Assembly: GCA_037577475.1 (NCBI GenBank)
Contig: CM075204.1
Coordinates: 10,198,855 to 10,262,854, forward strand
Length of the DNA stretch: 64,000 bases
Direction of reading: 5' to 3'
Origin: Chaunax sp. Z400
Lineage: Eukaryota > Chordata > Actinopteri > Lophiiformes > Chaunacidae
Below are positions 43,601 through 55,776 of this stretch, piece by piece. The notes beneath the pieces were generated by a model that saw only the letters and a list, made by a program, of their open reading frames with translations, searched no databases and was not told the origin of the DNA. The translations under genes and the position numbers were made by a program. The number at the start of each line of letters is the position of its first letter. Position 1 is the stretch's first letter.

Positions 43601-43656
43601 AAAATGGCGGCGCGAGTTTCCGGAAACTCATGACGTTCCGCTCGTGTGTATATAAG
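43601..43656 (+). promoter_or_regulatory. promoter of SGNH-like gene, copy B
   Basis: Same order as copy A: AAAATGGCGGC, TTCCGGAA, TGACGT and TATATAAG (43649-43656). No element is lost. Confidence 0.65.
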
Positions 43657-43924
43657 GGTCTGAAAAACAACGTCTCCTTCCTGTGAGTCTAACCGCTTAC
43701 ATCTGGTCGATTGAAATTTTGAACTGCGAAACATTTGTGTCTGCAAGAGTAATATCTTCTGATTCAGTGTTGTTACGTTCACTTTTTGATCCATCCAACC
43801 TTCTAATCAACCATCTGATCAATATTTTATCACATTTCATCACACATTTCATCACATTTCATCACACATCTCATCAACCAGTTTATCAACCACCTTATCA
43901 ACGATCTCATCTTTATCGATCAAC

Positions 43925-45590
43925 ATGGGTAGACGTGGAGGCAAGGTAAGATATTCAAACCAGGATATATGTTTTAGTCCCAATTTAATGTACATGCAAG
44001 ATTACGGCTGTTTGTCACTTCGGTCATGCGTTACCTAAAGCTACCGATTAACCGGTGTATTACAGTGTTTTGTGATTTATGGCGTTTTCAATTCATTTAT
44101 AATAAATATGGGATTTATTCAGTCGTTTAAATGTGGTTTCTATACTCAGACTTATATCTAATTTGGCATATTTCTACTCAGTATATTAATCAGTATATTA
44201 TAAATATAGTATATTAGTATATATGGTATATTCAGAAAAAATCAGGAAAAAATTAAATGTGTGTTTTGTAAACTAATGTACCAAAGGAGTGATGGACGAG
44301 CAAACGGCTAAAAGCTGTTAGCTGCTAGCTAATGAAACAGCTAGCCTAGCCATTATTTGACCATATTAGCAAGTCTTTTCAAGCCTGTAGTGGTGAGCTG
44401 AAGACTATGTAACCTGTTTTATCTCATGGAATGACAAAAGTAACACTAAATGTATATGTATTAAGAAAATATATTTAATTATAATGTAGTATAAAGTAGC
44501 TAGGGCTAGTATAGGTTCAGCAACGGAGTTGGTTGAAAATCAATGAAACACAGACACAGAACTAAATTTACCGGCTGTATTGAAAAGTTTAGACATAACA
44601 AAAAAATACTACAAGTGAATCAAGGCAAAATATCTGCAAAAACATAAGTAAATAAATAAGGCCTTTCCAATTAGCTGCATTATTACAAGCTACAATATAT
44701 TTCTAGCATTTGAAAAGATCTTAATCAAATCAGTTCAATAGGTTAATGTAAATACAAATCCCAATAATTATTTTAAATCAATGAATTCAGCAAGACCAAC
44801 ATTAGCATAATGAGCACCATCCCATTCAAATATCTGTTCACAGATCAATACGATAATCAGTGTAAGAATGTTTAGTTTAAAGTGACATCAGGGCACCTTT
44901 AAACCTGAGGATTGTACAACTAAAAATGTAAAACAATTAATATTTAATATTATAGAGCAATGCATCACAATAAATGATTAACTATGTGAGATTATAAAAT
45001 ACTGACATTTAAATCCCTGCATGCTTGTACAGCGACGAGCCACTACACCTTCAAGCTGGGAACCTACAGTCCACCCGAGAACTCAGTACAAGCTTGAAGA
45101 TTGGAGCTTTCACCCCAGGAAGCCCATCATTATCCTGGGGGATTCAAATCTCGCTCGGGTCCCTGGATTTTCTGATGCAAACATTCAGATAGACAGCTAT
45201 CCAGGGGCCCAATTTTTTCATCTGACTGAGATGCTCAGAAGGCTTCCCCCAAACAAGTCTGTGGAGAAAGTGGTGCTGTCAGCAGGCCTCAACAACTGTC
45301 TGCGAAGGCAAACGACTGAGAGCATGATCCGACAGCTGGACGATTTGTTGAACATGGCTGAGGAAACATTTCCCAACGCTGAGCTTTATGTACCAGTCAT
45401 CAACTTTTGCCAAAGACTGGACAGAAAGCAGAAGGAGCTGTTGACCAAATTGAACAGCTACATTGAGGCCGACTGCATCTTTCTGACAGGTCTTGATCAG
45501 GTCCACTTCAGGACTCAGCCCAGAGATCCTGTTCACTGGACACCCAAGACAGCTGATCTCATCATCCAGCACTGGCTTGATCAGATCTAG
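43925..45590 (+). CDS. SGNH/GDSL-hydrolase-like protein, two exons, copy B
   Basis: Exon 1 CDS 43925-43945 (MGRRGGK) and exon 2 45033-45590, phase 0, 192 residues. It differs from copy A at two residues I can see (Arg12 to Thr; Gln to Leu in the KRQ..KEQLTK stretch, here KELLTK). GDSN, YPGAQ, GLNN and DPVHW are unchanged, so both copies remain potentially functional. Confidence 0.7.
43946..45032 (+). other. intron of SGNH-like gene, copy B
   Basis: 1087 bp, AT-rich, GT-AG; equivalent to 30679-31803 with a deletion near 44452. Confidence 0.65.
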
Positions 45591-46395
45591 ATCTTCTTCA
45601 GTCCCTAAATCCTCACAGACCAGCAGGTAAGGAACATTTATTGTCTTGTTATTTTCCCTCTGGTTGCTGTCAGACAAGTTCACTTTTGCACGATATTGTC
45701 TTCTTATTATTTCTATTTTATTTTATTTCTTCTCAATTTAGTGCCTAGGAGGACCCCCAGTCCTTCTCCTACCCCCATCACCTATTCTCTGTGAGGACCA
45801 CTAGGCCTGCTCCATCCTCTGTGAGGACCCCCCCATTGTCTCTGTGACGACCCCCAACTCTTCTCCTACTCCATCCTGTATGTGGAGCCCTAACCCTGTT
45901 CTACACCTCAGCCTGGCAGTATAGCCTCTGTAAGTACAGCATTATTTATTTATTGGTCTGGCTCTGTTGTAAGTCATCTTTAATGTTGCATTTATTGATG
46001 CAGTAAAGTAACTTTTGTATGTTGTTGTCTTCCAAACAGGGCGAGTCTGTATGAGTTCAACCAGTCACTGCTGGGGCTTCAACTTCTTTCTGTTTGCCGA
46101 GTGAGATGAGCAGGTCCATCCCTGTACAGGACCAGAAGTGGATTGCCAACATTGTCCCACAGTGTCAACACCAAGAGCTTGAAGGTGTTTGGCCGGACAT
46201 CTGTGACAACCTTCAGTCCACCTGAAAAATACACTGGTAAGTCAAATTGATATCTGGCTCCATAAAACCTTTGCTTTGTGGCTGTTCTTAAATTCTTAAC
46301 TTGAATTCAGTTAGGCTTTATTTTTACTAATCCCACAGCCAAAGCAAACCTTAGACTGAGCTGCTCATAAATTCATATCCTTGTCCTCTGCTTCC
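45591..46395 (+). other. downstream exon-like blocks, copy B
   Basis: Equivalent of 32362-33171: donor GTAAGG near 45627, then AG/GT-bounded blocks ending at GTAAGT sites. No open coding frame. Confidence 0.4.
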
Positions 46396-46401
46396 TTCCA
46401 G

Positions 46402-46745
46402 CCTGCTGTTCCTTTGTCCCAGCCTGCTGTCCCAGCCTAACATCTTCTCCCAGCCTGCTATCTCCTCTATGGCTGCTGCCACCATGAGACCATGAGATCT
46501 AGTGTCTCCTCAGAGGTGGATTCATCATGTCCTGATGAGTCTGGGGTATGTAAAAACATATTTATGTGCTTAGAAATCACTCTCTCTGCACTTAGCTCCA
46601 CTTCTCAAACTTTGTTGCTCATCTCGTCTCTGATTTTTTCAGGCTGTGGAGGATTCTGGTGTTCCAGGCATGGACAGAGTCGACAGCTCGGCAGAGTATC
46701 TGGAGGAGCTGAGAACAGAGACTGTCTAGCAGTCACAAACCAGCA
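46402..46745 (+). pseudogene. first P-Q exon pair, copy B (interrupted)
   Basis: P reads PAVPLSQPAVPA and meets TAA at once, a different lesion from copy A, where three QPNIFS repeats precede a TGA. Q is intact and ends ELRTETV-stop. Confidence 0.4.
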
Positions 46746-47055
46746 GGTGAGGAACATTTATTGTCTTGCTATTCTCCCTCTGGGTTCTGTGAGAAAGGTT
46801 CACTTTTGCACGTTATTGTCTTCTCATGTATCTCCTCTAAATTTAGTGCTTAGGAGCTTGAAGGTGTTTAGCCGGACATCTGTGACAATCTTCAGGCCAC
46901 CTGTAAAATACACTGGTATGTCAAATTGATATCTGTTATCAAATTTATCTTAAATACATTTAAATTCACCAAGGCTTTATTTTTACTAATCCCATAGCCA
47001 AAGCAAACACTGAGCTGCTCATAAATTGATATCCATGTCCTCTGCTTCCTTCCAG

Positions 47056-47365
47056 CCTGCTGTTCCTTTGTCCCAGCCTGCTGCCACCTCCCAGCCTAAC
47101 ATCTCCTCCATGGCTGCTGCCTCCCTGACACAACCTATTGTCTCCTCAGAGGTGGATTCATCATCTCCTGATGAGTCTGGGGTATGTAAAAACATAATTA
47201 TGTGCTTAGAAATCACTCTCTCTGCACTTAGCTCCACTTCCCAAACTTTGTTGCTCATCTCATCTCTGATTTTTTCAGGCTGTGGAGGATTCTGGTGTTC
47301 CAGGCATGGACAGAGTCGACAGCTTGGCAGAGTATCTGGAGGAGCTGAGAACAGAGACTGTCTAG
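47056..47365 (+). CDS. second P-Q exon pair, copy B (open, unknown protein)
   Basis: P2 47056-47181 (42 codons, one more Ser than copy A: NISSMAA) joins Q2 47279-47365, phase 0, ending ELRTETV-stop. The open frame survives in both copies, and the length change is a whole codon. Function unknown. Confidence 0.35.
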
Positions 47366-47803
47366 CAGTCACAAACCAGCAGGTGAGGAACATTTATTGT
47401 CTTGCTATTCTCCCTCAGGGTTCTGTGAGAAAGGTTCACTTTTGCACGTTATTGTCTTCTCATGTATTTCTTCTAAATTTAGTGCCTTGGAGGACCTCCA
47501 TCCCTTCTCCTACTCCATCCACCATGTGGAGCACTAACCCTGTTCTACACCTCAGCCTGGCAGTATAGCCTCTGTAAGTACAGCAGTATTTATTCATTGG
47601 TCCGGCTCTGTTGTAAGTCATCTTTAGTGTTGCATTTATTGATGCAGTAAAGTAACTTCCGTTTGTTGTTGTCTTCCAAACAGGGCGAGTCTGTAGGAGT
47701 TCAACCAGTCACTGCTGGGGCTTTAACTTAAACAAGTCTCCTCTAAAATCCAAGCTCCTCCGTCTCCTCCCAAGCTGATGCCTCCTCCATGGCTTCTGCT
47801 TCC

Positions 47804-47854
47804 TTATCCTCTCTAATGAGATCCCACCAGATGGGATCTCATTAGAGAGGATAA
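47804..47854. repeat. perfect 51-base hairpin, copy B
   Basis: Identical to 34594-34644: 23-base arms and loop CCAGA. Confidence 0.85.
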
Positions 47855-48029
47855 TATTATTATTATTGCCATTACCATTATTATTATTACTATTACTATT
47901 ATTATCATCATCATTATTAATATTATTATTATCATTGTAGTTATGTGGTAGGTATTTAACTACAAATTTTTATCTTTCTTTTAGCTATTATTGTTATTGT
48001 GGTTGTACATGTTGGTGTCACTGTCCCTC

Positions 48030-48059
48030 ACCCCCCCTCTCTCTCTCCACCTATCCTCC

Positions 48060-48101
<42 letters not shown>

Positions 48102-48230
48102 ACCTATCCTCCCTATCTCTCTAGCTCTCTCCACCTATCCTCCCTATCTCTCTCGCTCTCTCTCTCTCTCTCCACCTATCCTCCCTATCTCTCTCTCTCA
48201 CTCCCTCTCTCTCTCCACCTATCCTCCCTA

Positions 48231-48262
<32 letters not shown>
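48030..48262. repeat. CT-rich minisatellite, copy B
   Basis: CCACCTATCCTCCCTAT blocks with (CT)n. Block arrangement and interruptions (AGCTCT, CGCTCT) differ from copy A, so it mutates faster than the flanks. Confidence 0.9.
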
Positions 48263-48264
48263 AC

Positions 48265-48393
48265 CCCAACCGGTCAGAGCAGAGGGCCGCCCACCATGAG
48301 TCTTGGATCTGCTCGAGGTTTCTGCCTGTTAAAAGGCAGTTTTTCCTCGCCATTGTCGCCAAGTGCTTGCTTATGGGGGATTGTTGGGTCTAA
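48265..48393 (+). mobile_element. teleost dispersed repeat tail, copy B
   Basis: Copy of 35044-35172 with two to three substitutions (AAAAGGCAG, GCTTATGGG). Confidence 0.6.
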
Positions 48394-49274
48394 AAAATTA
48401 GATTAAATTAAATTAATTTAATAAATAAAATATATATAGTTGTTAATAGGACTGGAACTATATTCTCCTCTTGGAAAGTATAAATAAAATAAAATAAAAT
48501 AAATTAATATTAAATTAATAAATTAAATAACAAATAAATAAAATGTATATAGTTGGAAATAGGACTGGAACTATATTTTCCTTTTGGAAAGTATAAATAA
48601 AATTAATAAATATTAATGTATAAATAAATAAATAATATGTATATAGTTGTAAATAGGACTCAAACTATACTTTCTTCTTGAAAAGTTTAAATTAAATTAA
48701 AATAATTTAAATTAAAATAAATAATATGTATATTTATTGATTTATATTCTGTATAAATAAAATAGATTTGACTTGAGATCCACTCGTACCTTGGGTTGGT
48801 TGTTTTGAAGAGAATATATTTTAAATTAATTTTAACTATTCTAATTATCTGTTAATCCACCCTGCCTTTAATACCTGTGGATTTTTATTGATTTCATTCA
48901 GTATTGAATGTTTTGTCAGAGTGATTGATTGTTAGACTGTACTGTCTCTCATGGCTCTTGATTTATGAACATTTTCTCCTACTCAGGTGTATAGATATAT
49001 AAATATGAATTATATTCAAATTTACGATAGAAACACTTTCAAATAACGTCTTGACAAAATAAAGTCTTTATAAATATATGTTGAAGTTGTTGGCTGTTTT
49101 TCTGAACCCATCGCACATTTGAGTTTGAGTGTTTTGATCCTTTGTTGCAATTATTGGTCAGCAATCACTGTTATTAACTATAATTTTCCACAGAGCATAG
49201 AAAATGCTTGTGGTGAGTCGTTTTTCATGTTTCATGTTAAAAAATGTTAAGTAAAAATGGATTGTTTGATAAGA

Positions 49275-50090
49275 TAGATGAGTGAAAGTGATACGCTCTA
49301 TTGATTCAGTGATGTTAGGAGGTAAATATGGCTCTAATAAATTACCTTCAGTGGACAATAATTGTCAAGAGTTCACAGCCAGAATTGTGAGGACCCAAAT
49401 GCAGACATATGACAGAGACACTGGGAGCTTTTCAGAGATTTAATAATCAACAAACTAGTAAAGGTGAAAAAAGAAACACAGAAAAGAGGGAAGACAGGCT
49501 CAGAGTCCAGAGACAGGCAGGTAATCGGTACACAGGTAATCCAAAAACAACAGATCCAAATCAAAAGGCAGATGCAAAATCCAACAGAGGCAGGAGTAAA
49601 AAAACAAAACAAGGAAACTTCCAGAATGCACACAAAACATGAGGAACACTGGAAAGATGTCTGGAACGTGTGAAGACATCCTCAACAAACTGGTAACTAA
49701 GAGAAGGAATCACCCAGACTAAATACACTGAGATAAGGAGGGAATGACAAACAGGTGGCACAGAGAGGAGGAGACAACCACAGGAGGAGATGATCAGACA
49801 ATCACACACTGGAGGAAAATATTAAAGGGGAAGACACAAGGAGGATACAATGATAGACTGACATGAGACAGGAAATACAAAGACACAGAGGGAGGGGAAC
49901 CAGAACTGAAAACGGGGGCTTAAAACCAAGACAGGGGAAACTGAAGACTAAAACATCACAGGAAAAGTTGACAGGAAGTGTGAAGCAAAAAACACAACAT
50001 GGAGAACATAACTACCAAAATAAAACAGGAAACAGAAAACACAACCTTCAAAATAAGACACTGAGATAAGAACCATGACTGTAATGATGA
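49275..50090. repeat. flank repeat F2 and A-rich dispersed element
   Basis: 49275-49371 and 49704-49825 match F1. The whole of about 49372-50090 has the purine-rich style (GAGGACCCAAATGCAG ... ACACAACATGG ... AAGAACCATGAC) of a repeat common in teleosts; class not assigned. Open frames here are low complexity. Confidence 0.55.
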
Positions 50091-52194
50091 TGGACCATCA
50101 CTTAAGCTTCACAGTTAGCAGCACAATGGTGTCTTGGCATCAAATTCCTGTTGTCAAAATGATTTTATTCACAGTGGTGAATGAGCTGATCTACACATCA
50201 GGGATGTCCCTTTTCTCCATTGCTATTTGTGCTTGTAATGGAGTTGCAATGTTTATAAGAGATTCTCCATCTATTTCAGGCATATTGATGGGTGACTCTG
50301 AGCATAAAACATCACACAAGTGTGGGTTTACTGTGGTCAGTGTAGGCAGGGCAAACCCACAGAAATCCCACAGACAAGACATGTTCTATTTTAAAGCACA
50401 ATGTAATTTCAACTCATTTCTTTTAGAATAAAAAGGCTTTTCAATAGAATTTGGCTTTAGAGGTGCAGGTCATCAGATTTTGTTACCTCTGGAAAGAGCC
50501 AGGTTGCTTTTTATGCTAAGCTATGCTATGCTTTTAAATTTTTTTTAAATTTATGTCTAACTATTGCTGTAAGCCTGCTTGTAAAATCTTGAATTATTAC
50601 TGCAGGAACATGAAAATATGCATGTGCAATTTGCTGAAAGATGTTTCTTATTAAATGGATAAAATGTCTACAGAAATTGTTTCACACTAATCCTACTTAA
50701 ATTTGCCTTTTGGAGTCACTTGCTTGTTCCAATAACTGACTGCAAAGCCCTGCTTTAAATTTTTTCCCATATTCACATCACCTCTTTTCAAAAGGCACAA
50801 TCCAAAGTAAGCCTGGATATAAACATGGCTTCACTTAAATGTTCTGTAGGAATTTGTCTTCAGCCATATGTATATTAGGGGAGATGCAGTTAAGTGTAGC
50901 TGGATCAAAGAGCCTGGCAGAGGTAAAAGGCTGCTGAGGTTAGATAGGACCATAAATTCTCTCTAGGTAAGCTACACGTATACTCATGTCATTCATCTGA
51001 GGGCTGGATGCCATGTCAGGGCCTGGAACCACATTGCTGCCACCGGGTGTTGCCATGTAAATTATTGTGAGCAGGCAGAGTGAAAGGTTAGATGGCGGGG
51101 TCAGGTTTCACAAGCCTATTGGGTGCCTAGTTGTCAATGAAACTGAAGCCAGTTCTCCCCGCAGGTGACATGAAGCACAAAGATGAAGCTGGGAGGCATC
51201 CCAAGATGTAACTAGTGGTTGGATTAGTCATCACAACTGAAACCACAACACATGTATGTAGTACTGTACGTTTGCAGCAGCCAGGTTTCATATCCTATCT
51301 ATTACATGATGTTACAGTCACTTCCACACCAGTATAAAGTCTGTTAAAATGGATATCAGTGTGTCAGCTGGTCTGTATTTCACTTTGGAATAAAGCTTTT
51401 ACCTGAAACCAGAGGAGCTGCGTAGACACTACTAACTAGTCTCTATCAGATCAACTCTCTGCCCTCCTCTCTATCTGTGTTCCATCACAGCCAGGCAACA
51501 TAAAAAATTCAGACTCATGAGAGTCACTGTTGGCATCCTGTAGTAGAGAATATTGGACTGATCACACAGAAGGGAAGAGGATGACTGATCCAACTGTGCC
51601 ATCTACTGGTGAGGAATCCAAAGCCATATGTAGACCAGGACAGAATGAGTCTAATTGTGCTACTGTAAAAGTTCATTTTAGCATTTACTCTTAATTGTCA
51701 CTTGAAGCCACAACTCATCTAAAGTTACATAGCTCAAGATTTAAAGCCTCTAGAAATACTTTTTCACATGAAATGAAAAGCTCACGGCCATATAAGCAAT
51801 AAACAAAGTAAATATTCAGGGAAAGAAACATCTATTGCAAACATATATCAAAAGTTCAAGAGAGGTTTATGATAAAGGTTTATTATAAATGCTCATTTAT
51901 TTATACCATGTAATATATACTATTTACTATTTATTATATTATTTATTAATATTTTATACTATTAAGTGTATAATATTTATTATTGAGTTTATTCTTATGT
52001 GAAACGATATTTACATAAAAATGACCATTAAAGAATATCTAAATCTAATCTAAATAATAGTATCATGAAGCAACTTTAATAGTGGTAAATATTTGTTCCC
52101 ATAAAAAAGAATGACTTACATAGAAAACAACGATCCACAGAAAAAGTTTTAGTAAACTTTAAAAGAATAGTGTGGAAGCGTACTGCATTCACTT

Positions 52195-52318
52195 AAGAAA
52201 AAAAAAATCTGAATTAACAAGATAATTATCTAAAAATTCTGGGAAACGTTTTCATGAAAAAATAAAATTCTGCTCTGTCTTTCTGAATTAATGAGATAAT
52301 TATGTCATTAATTCAGAA
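52195..52318 (-). repeat. MITE-like repeat, inverted relative to 655-912
   Basis: Its reverse complement reads CTGAATTAATGACATAATTA, then CAGAGCAGAATTTTATTTTT, TCATGAAAACGTTTCCCAG and GATAATTATC, matching the 668-766 unit closely. Confidence 0.6.
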
Positions 52319-52723
52319 ATACAGTGATCCAAACAGTATTCAAACTATCAATATAAAAAGTACCATGAAATTTACCGCATTCATTCAGAAAGACATCCTC
52401 CTGACATCAGAACTTTATTTGTTTAAAGAAAACCAAAATGCCAATATATTAGTATTTTATCAACCCTCTTTGCCAATTGTGTTTTGCATTCACAGCCTCG
52501 TCATCCTTCCTCCTCTTCCTCTCGACTGTTCTATAATTGACTCTGAATGCTCTGCCAGTTGCATAAGACAAGCGTGGTTGTGCAACCCTCTAGAAAATAC
52601 GGGTTTGGGATTAAGAGATTTATTGCTGGGTTTCCAAATGAGTCCAGAGGGAGGATTTGGGAAATCTCAGCAGTGGTTCTTCTGCTAGAAGACATCTGAA
52701 GAGGATCACAGGCCCGGAACCCA

Positions 52724-52724
52724 T

Positions 52725-52760
<36 letters not shown>
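52724..52760. repeat. CT then TG microsatellite
   Basis: About 14 CT units followed by five TG units. Confidence 0.9.
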
Positions 52761-54707
52761 CAAAGCATGACTAAGGGGAATCCCTTCTAAAAGCATTAGT
52801 CCCCTTGTTTGCAGCACAACCTGCCATGGCTACACAAACCCTGAGTGGTTTTCCCTTTTAGGCTCACAGTATCTACACATTCTTTCCAATGATGCAGCAT
52901 CTGCTGCAGAAATAACCTGCATGAAATGAGACACCTAAGACAAAGAAAGAGAGAAGAAGGCTCATTCAGATATGTGCAAACAGGTGTTTTGAATGGTTGA
53001 AGTGGTTGATTGTTGCCTATATAATAAATTCCTCATTGATTTCATATTAAATCAAATATTTCAATAATAACTTGGTCTCCTGTTTATGTAACATTGGACT
53101 TATTAGTATTGTCTCTGTGCTTTTGCAGGGGCACTCTACTAATACTCTGCTTATCAACGACCCAGTTTTAAAACTTTATATAGATTGTTCATGCCATTTG
53201 GAATAAGGCTTATAGGTCTTCATAATGTAGCTGAGATATTTCTAACATTCTGTCCCTCTTGTGGATGAATGCTGGTGGACAAGACCTTAGAAACACCACA
53301 ATATAGCAGATTTCTTGGCTACTTGGTTCAATGGGAACAAACTGTTAACACGGTGCTGAGCAGGTAGCATGAAGTAAAACCAAAACAATGAGCCGAAAGA
53401 CACTATAACGGACCATAGAGCTTAACAGAAAAAAGTATGTGAGCCTGTCATGGTGCGAGAATACTTTAAAGGTAATGGTGAGTTACTCTGCCTTCCAACT
53501 GCATTTAGCATTTAGCATTCAGTAGCAGCTGAAGCCACACAAACATGGACTCCTCGTCAACAGAAGCTCCACCTGGGAGACGGTAAGACAAAGCTTTGGG
53601 CTTTTTCTGTCTGTTTCGCTTTTTAAAATTGACCAATGGAATGTGGAAAAATGATGGCAAAACGTGAAAGTCTGATCTGCTGTAAGATGTTGAATTGCAA
53701 GGTAGTCGGCTCACAGACTTGTGTTGTGTTGTGTTTGTGTTGAGGAGGTGTTGGCAACATGGCAGCCTCAGGCCAAACAGAGCTAAAGCCAAGACACTGA
53801 TCCTCGTGGACCTCATTGGTAGTCTGACTGCAGACATAGAAAGTACTTGTGATTACTTTCCTGACTAATCTATGGTCTCATCTTCAGGCCAGGAGTTAGG
53901 ATGACTCCTGTTTCTTCCTTTCTCTCTTTCTATCCATTTCACTCTGCCGTCAAACCCGCTCTTCTACTTTACTTATTTGATTACAACTTCATTCACGGTG
54001 TAAATGCAGCAAAAAGAGTTTATCTCAATGCAACTTCATCGCTTCGACACACGATTTGCTGAAATCGGGACATAACTGGGAAGAGTCCTGACCTGGATTC
54101 TGTTGGATTTTCCAAGAGGAATCTCACAGATGGACAAAACAAACATGCAAAGGTTTGTGCTTCAATTTTTTTGTTTTGTTTCTGATCTTTATTCTTGGGA
54201 CGTGAGGAAAGTACTTTGCAGTTATAATGCTGCTTAAGATAAAGTTGTCATTCCTAAGGAGAGATGGTGGAGGAACCCATCTTTAAGTTTAATAAATACA
54301 TTTGATACACTTTAGAGTAACTTAAATCATCATTTATGTTTAGCTCAGAGGTTGTGCCCTCATATTAAGTCATGAAAATGATGGCTATCCTGATAACAGA
54401 AACAATCTGGTAGAAAAATGAACCCAATAATTAATAAAACAGTTAGATTTTGAGTTTAAACTGGCCTTTCGGGCTCAGGACTCATCCATAGGCCCCAAAA
54501 AGTTATAGTTTTGTTTCATCGCTCTACAAAACAGCATCACCAAACTTCTGAGTCTTATCTAGATGGTTTTGAGTGAATTGGTGTCATGGAGCCTTAGTAA
54601 ATTTGTTATTTTATGCCTTAACAGAAAAAACATGTGGGACTCTGCTGCTAAAATAAGTCTATGAGGGTTTGCACAGTGTTTTAATAACATCTGATTTGCA
54701 AATGTGT

Positions 54708-54740
54708 GTTCTTATGAGGGATGATAGTCCTCATAAGAAC
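54708..54740. repeat. 33-base hairpin
   Basis: GTTCTTATGAGG and its exact complement CCTCATAAGAAC around a 9-base loop. Isolated; function unknown. Confidence 0.6.
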
Positions 54741-55322
54741 AATTTTGGGACAGCAGTAGTCAGTAAAAGCAGCATTTTGTGTTGAATTAGGAAAAAAACA
54801 GTTGCAATGAGCTACTTATAATGTCCATGTTTTCTTTTCTTTCTTGTCTTCTTTTTACTTATTTGTAATTTTTTATTTAAATCTTTATGCATGCTTCTCT
54901 TTTTTATTACTTAGTTGTACTGTTTTCTGTTTCTTTTTCATTTCTTTTTGCTGTTGTAGTTTCCTTTTGTCACCTTTTTATATGTCATGATGTAATGTAA
55001 TTGTTCATGAAATCAGCTTTGTTTTATTATTAGATTTTACAGTAATACAGTTATAGGGATGTGGCTCCATTGACGCAGAAATGTGTGTGGGTGGTATACT
55101 ATGTTGATACAATTTTATTTGTGATTTATTGTACTTAATATGATTTCAAACACCAATAGAAAGACTTTTAACATAAATTGCTCAGGTTTGATTAGGTCAT
55201 TAGAAATAGATAAATAGTATATGTTGGCAATAAACCAAATATACAATGGGGGTTGAATAACATTGCTTCCAACTCTACATTACAATAAAGCCACTGTTTT
55301 TAACATTAAATTATCATAGCCG

Positions 55323-55336
55323 CCACAAGGGGGCGG
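55323..55336 (+). promoter_or_regulatory. CTCF-like site at gramd4 5' end
   Basis: CCACAAGGGGGCGG fits the CTCF core CCASYAGRKGGCRS with one mismatch (A at Y). It lies at the start of the GC-richer first-exon region of gramd4. Untested. Confidence 0.35.
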
Positions 55337-55776
55337 TAAAGACAGGTGTTCCGCTTACTTCTGTCTGTCTATATGCATCATTCACGACTAACGGAACGGC
55401 CCCTTTAAGAAAGCAGCACCGAACACTGACGAAATATCCTCGGCCCAGCTCCCTGCCCGATTCTGCGAAAGCAACAAGAGACGAAGGCAGATAAGCTAAT
55501 ATCTGCAAGCCCCCGGCTAACAGGGCTGGTCAGGGCAGGTCTGCCCAAGCAGGAGGGACGCGACTGGTATTTCTTCTGCCTGTCTAACCACTGAGCAGTC
55601 CGCAGGAGACGACATTCAGTCGGCGTACAGAGACAAGCGGATATCGCTGGGATGGATGGACCAAGTTAGCAGTTTTCGCCGTGACACTGGCGCTGCTAAT
55701 TTCCCGAGCAGCAGGTGTACTGAAGGATAAAGGCAATCTCAGTGTTCATGAAACTTTGCTACGATTTACGTGCTGG
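55337..55776 (+). other. gramd4: gramd4 first exon / promoter region
   Basis: Locally GC- and CpG-richer than the surroundings, ending in the strong donor TGCTGG/GTAAGG (55777). The transcription start is not defined. A short upstream frame starts with ATG at 55652. The last ATG, at 55748, stays open through the donor. Confidence 0.55.
55748..55776 (+). CDS. gramd4: possible gramd4 N-terminal extension, exon 1
   Basis: ATG at 55748 reads MKLCYDLRA and leaves GG. Joined to the exon at 60534 the frame continues GVAVRHVKVKPRCAVLT into the conserved MLKRLDK start, adding 26 residues. The known mammalian protein starts at the inner Met as I recall, so this is an alternative start only. Confidence 0.35.

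Larger units (their letters stand above)
41188..49274 (+). repeat. segmental duplication, copy B (8.1 kb)
   Basis: Direct near-identical copy of 27915-36103. Differences cluster in the CT minisatellite, the AT-rich tail and a deletion in the SGNH gene intron. Both repeated genes keep their reading frames. Confidence 0.92.
50091..55300. other. intergenic region upstream of gramd4
   Basis: 5.2 kb without a supportable gene. Contents: inverted copy of the MITE-like repeat (52195-52318), CT/TG run (52724-52760), AT-rich repeats near 51890-52030 and a small hairpin at 54708-54740. 51000-51250 looks more complex than its surroundings but shows no codon pattern. Confidence 0.65.

Noticed and set aside
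49409..50069. Open frames rich in Lys/Gln/Thr/Asn
   Set aside because: They come from an A-rich dispersed repeat and overlap in two frames without a start context.
52302..52688. 128-codon open frame
   Set aside because: Starts inside a MITE-like repeat, no conserved domain, no splice or promoter support.
53545..53582. ATGGACTCCTCGTCAACAG frame ending at a GTAAGA donor, as a possible first exon
   Set aside because: Only 12 codons, no matching downstream exon found in frame, and the region looks repeat-derived.
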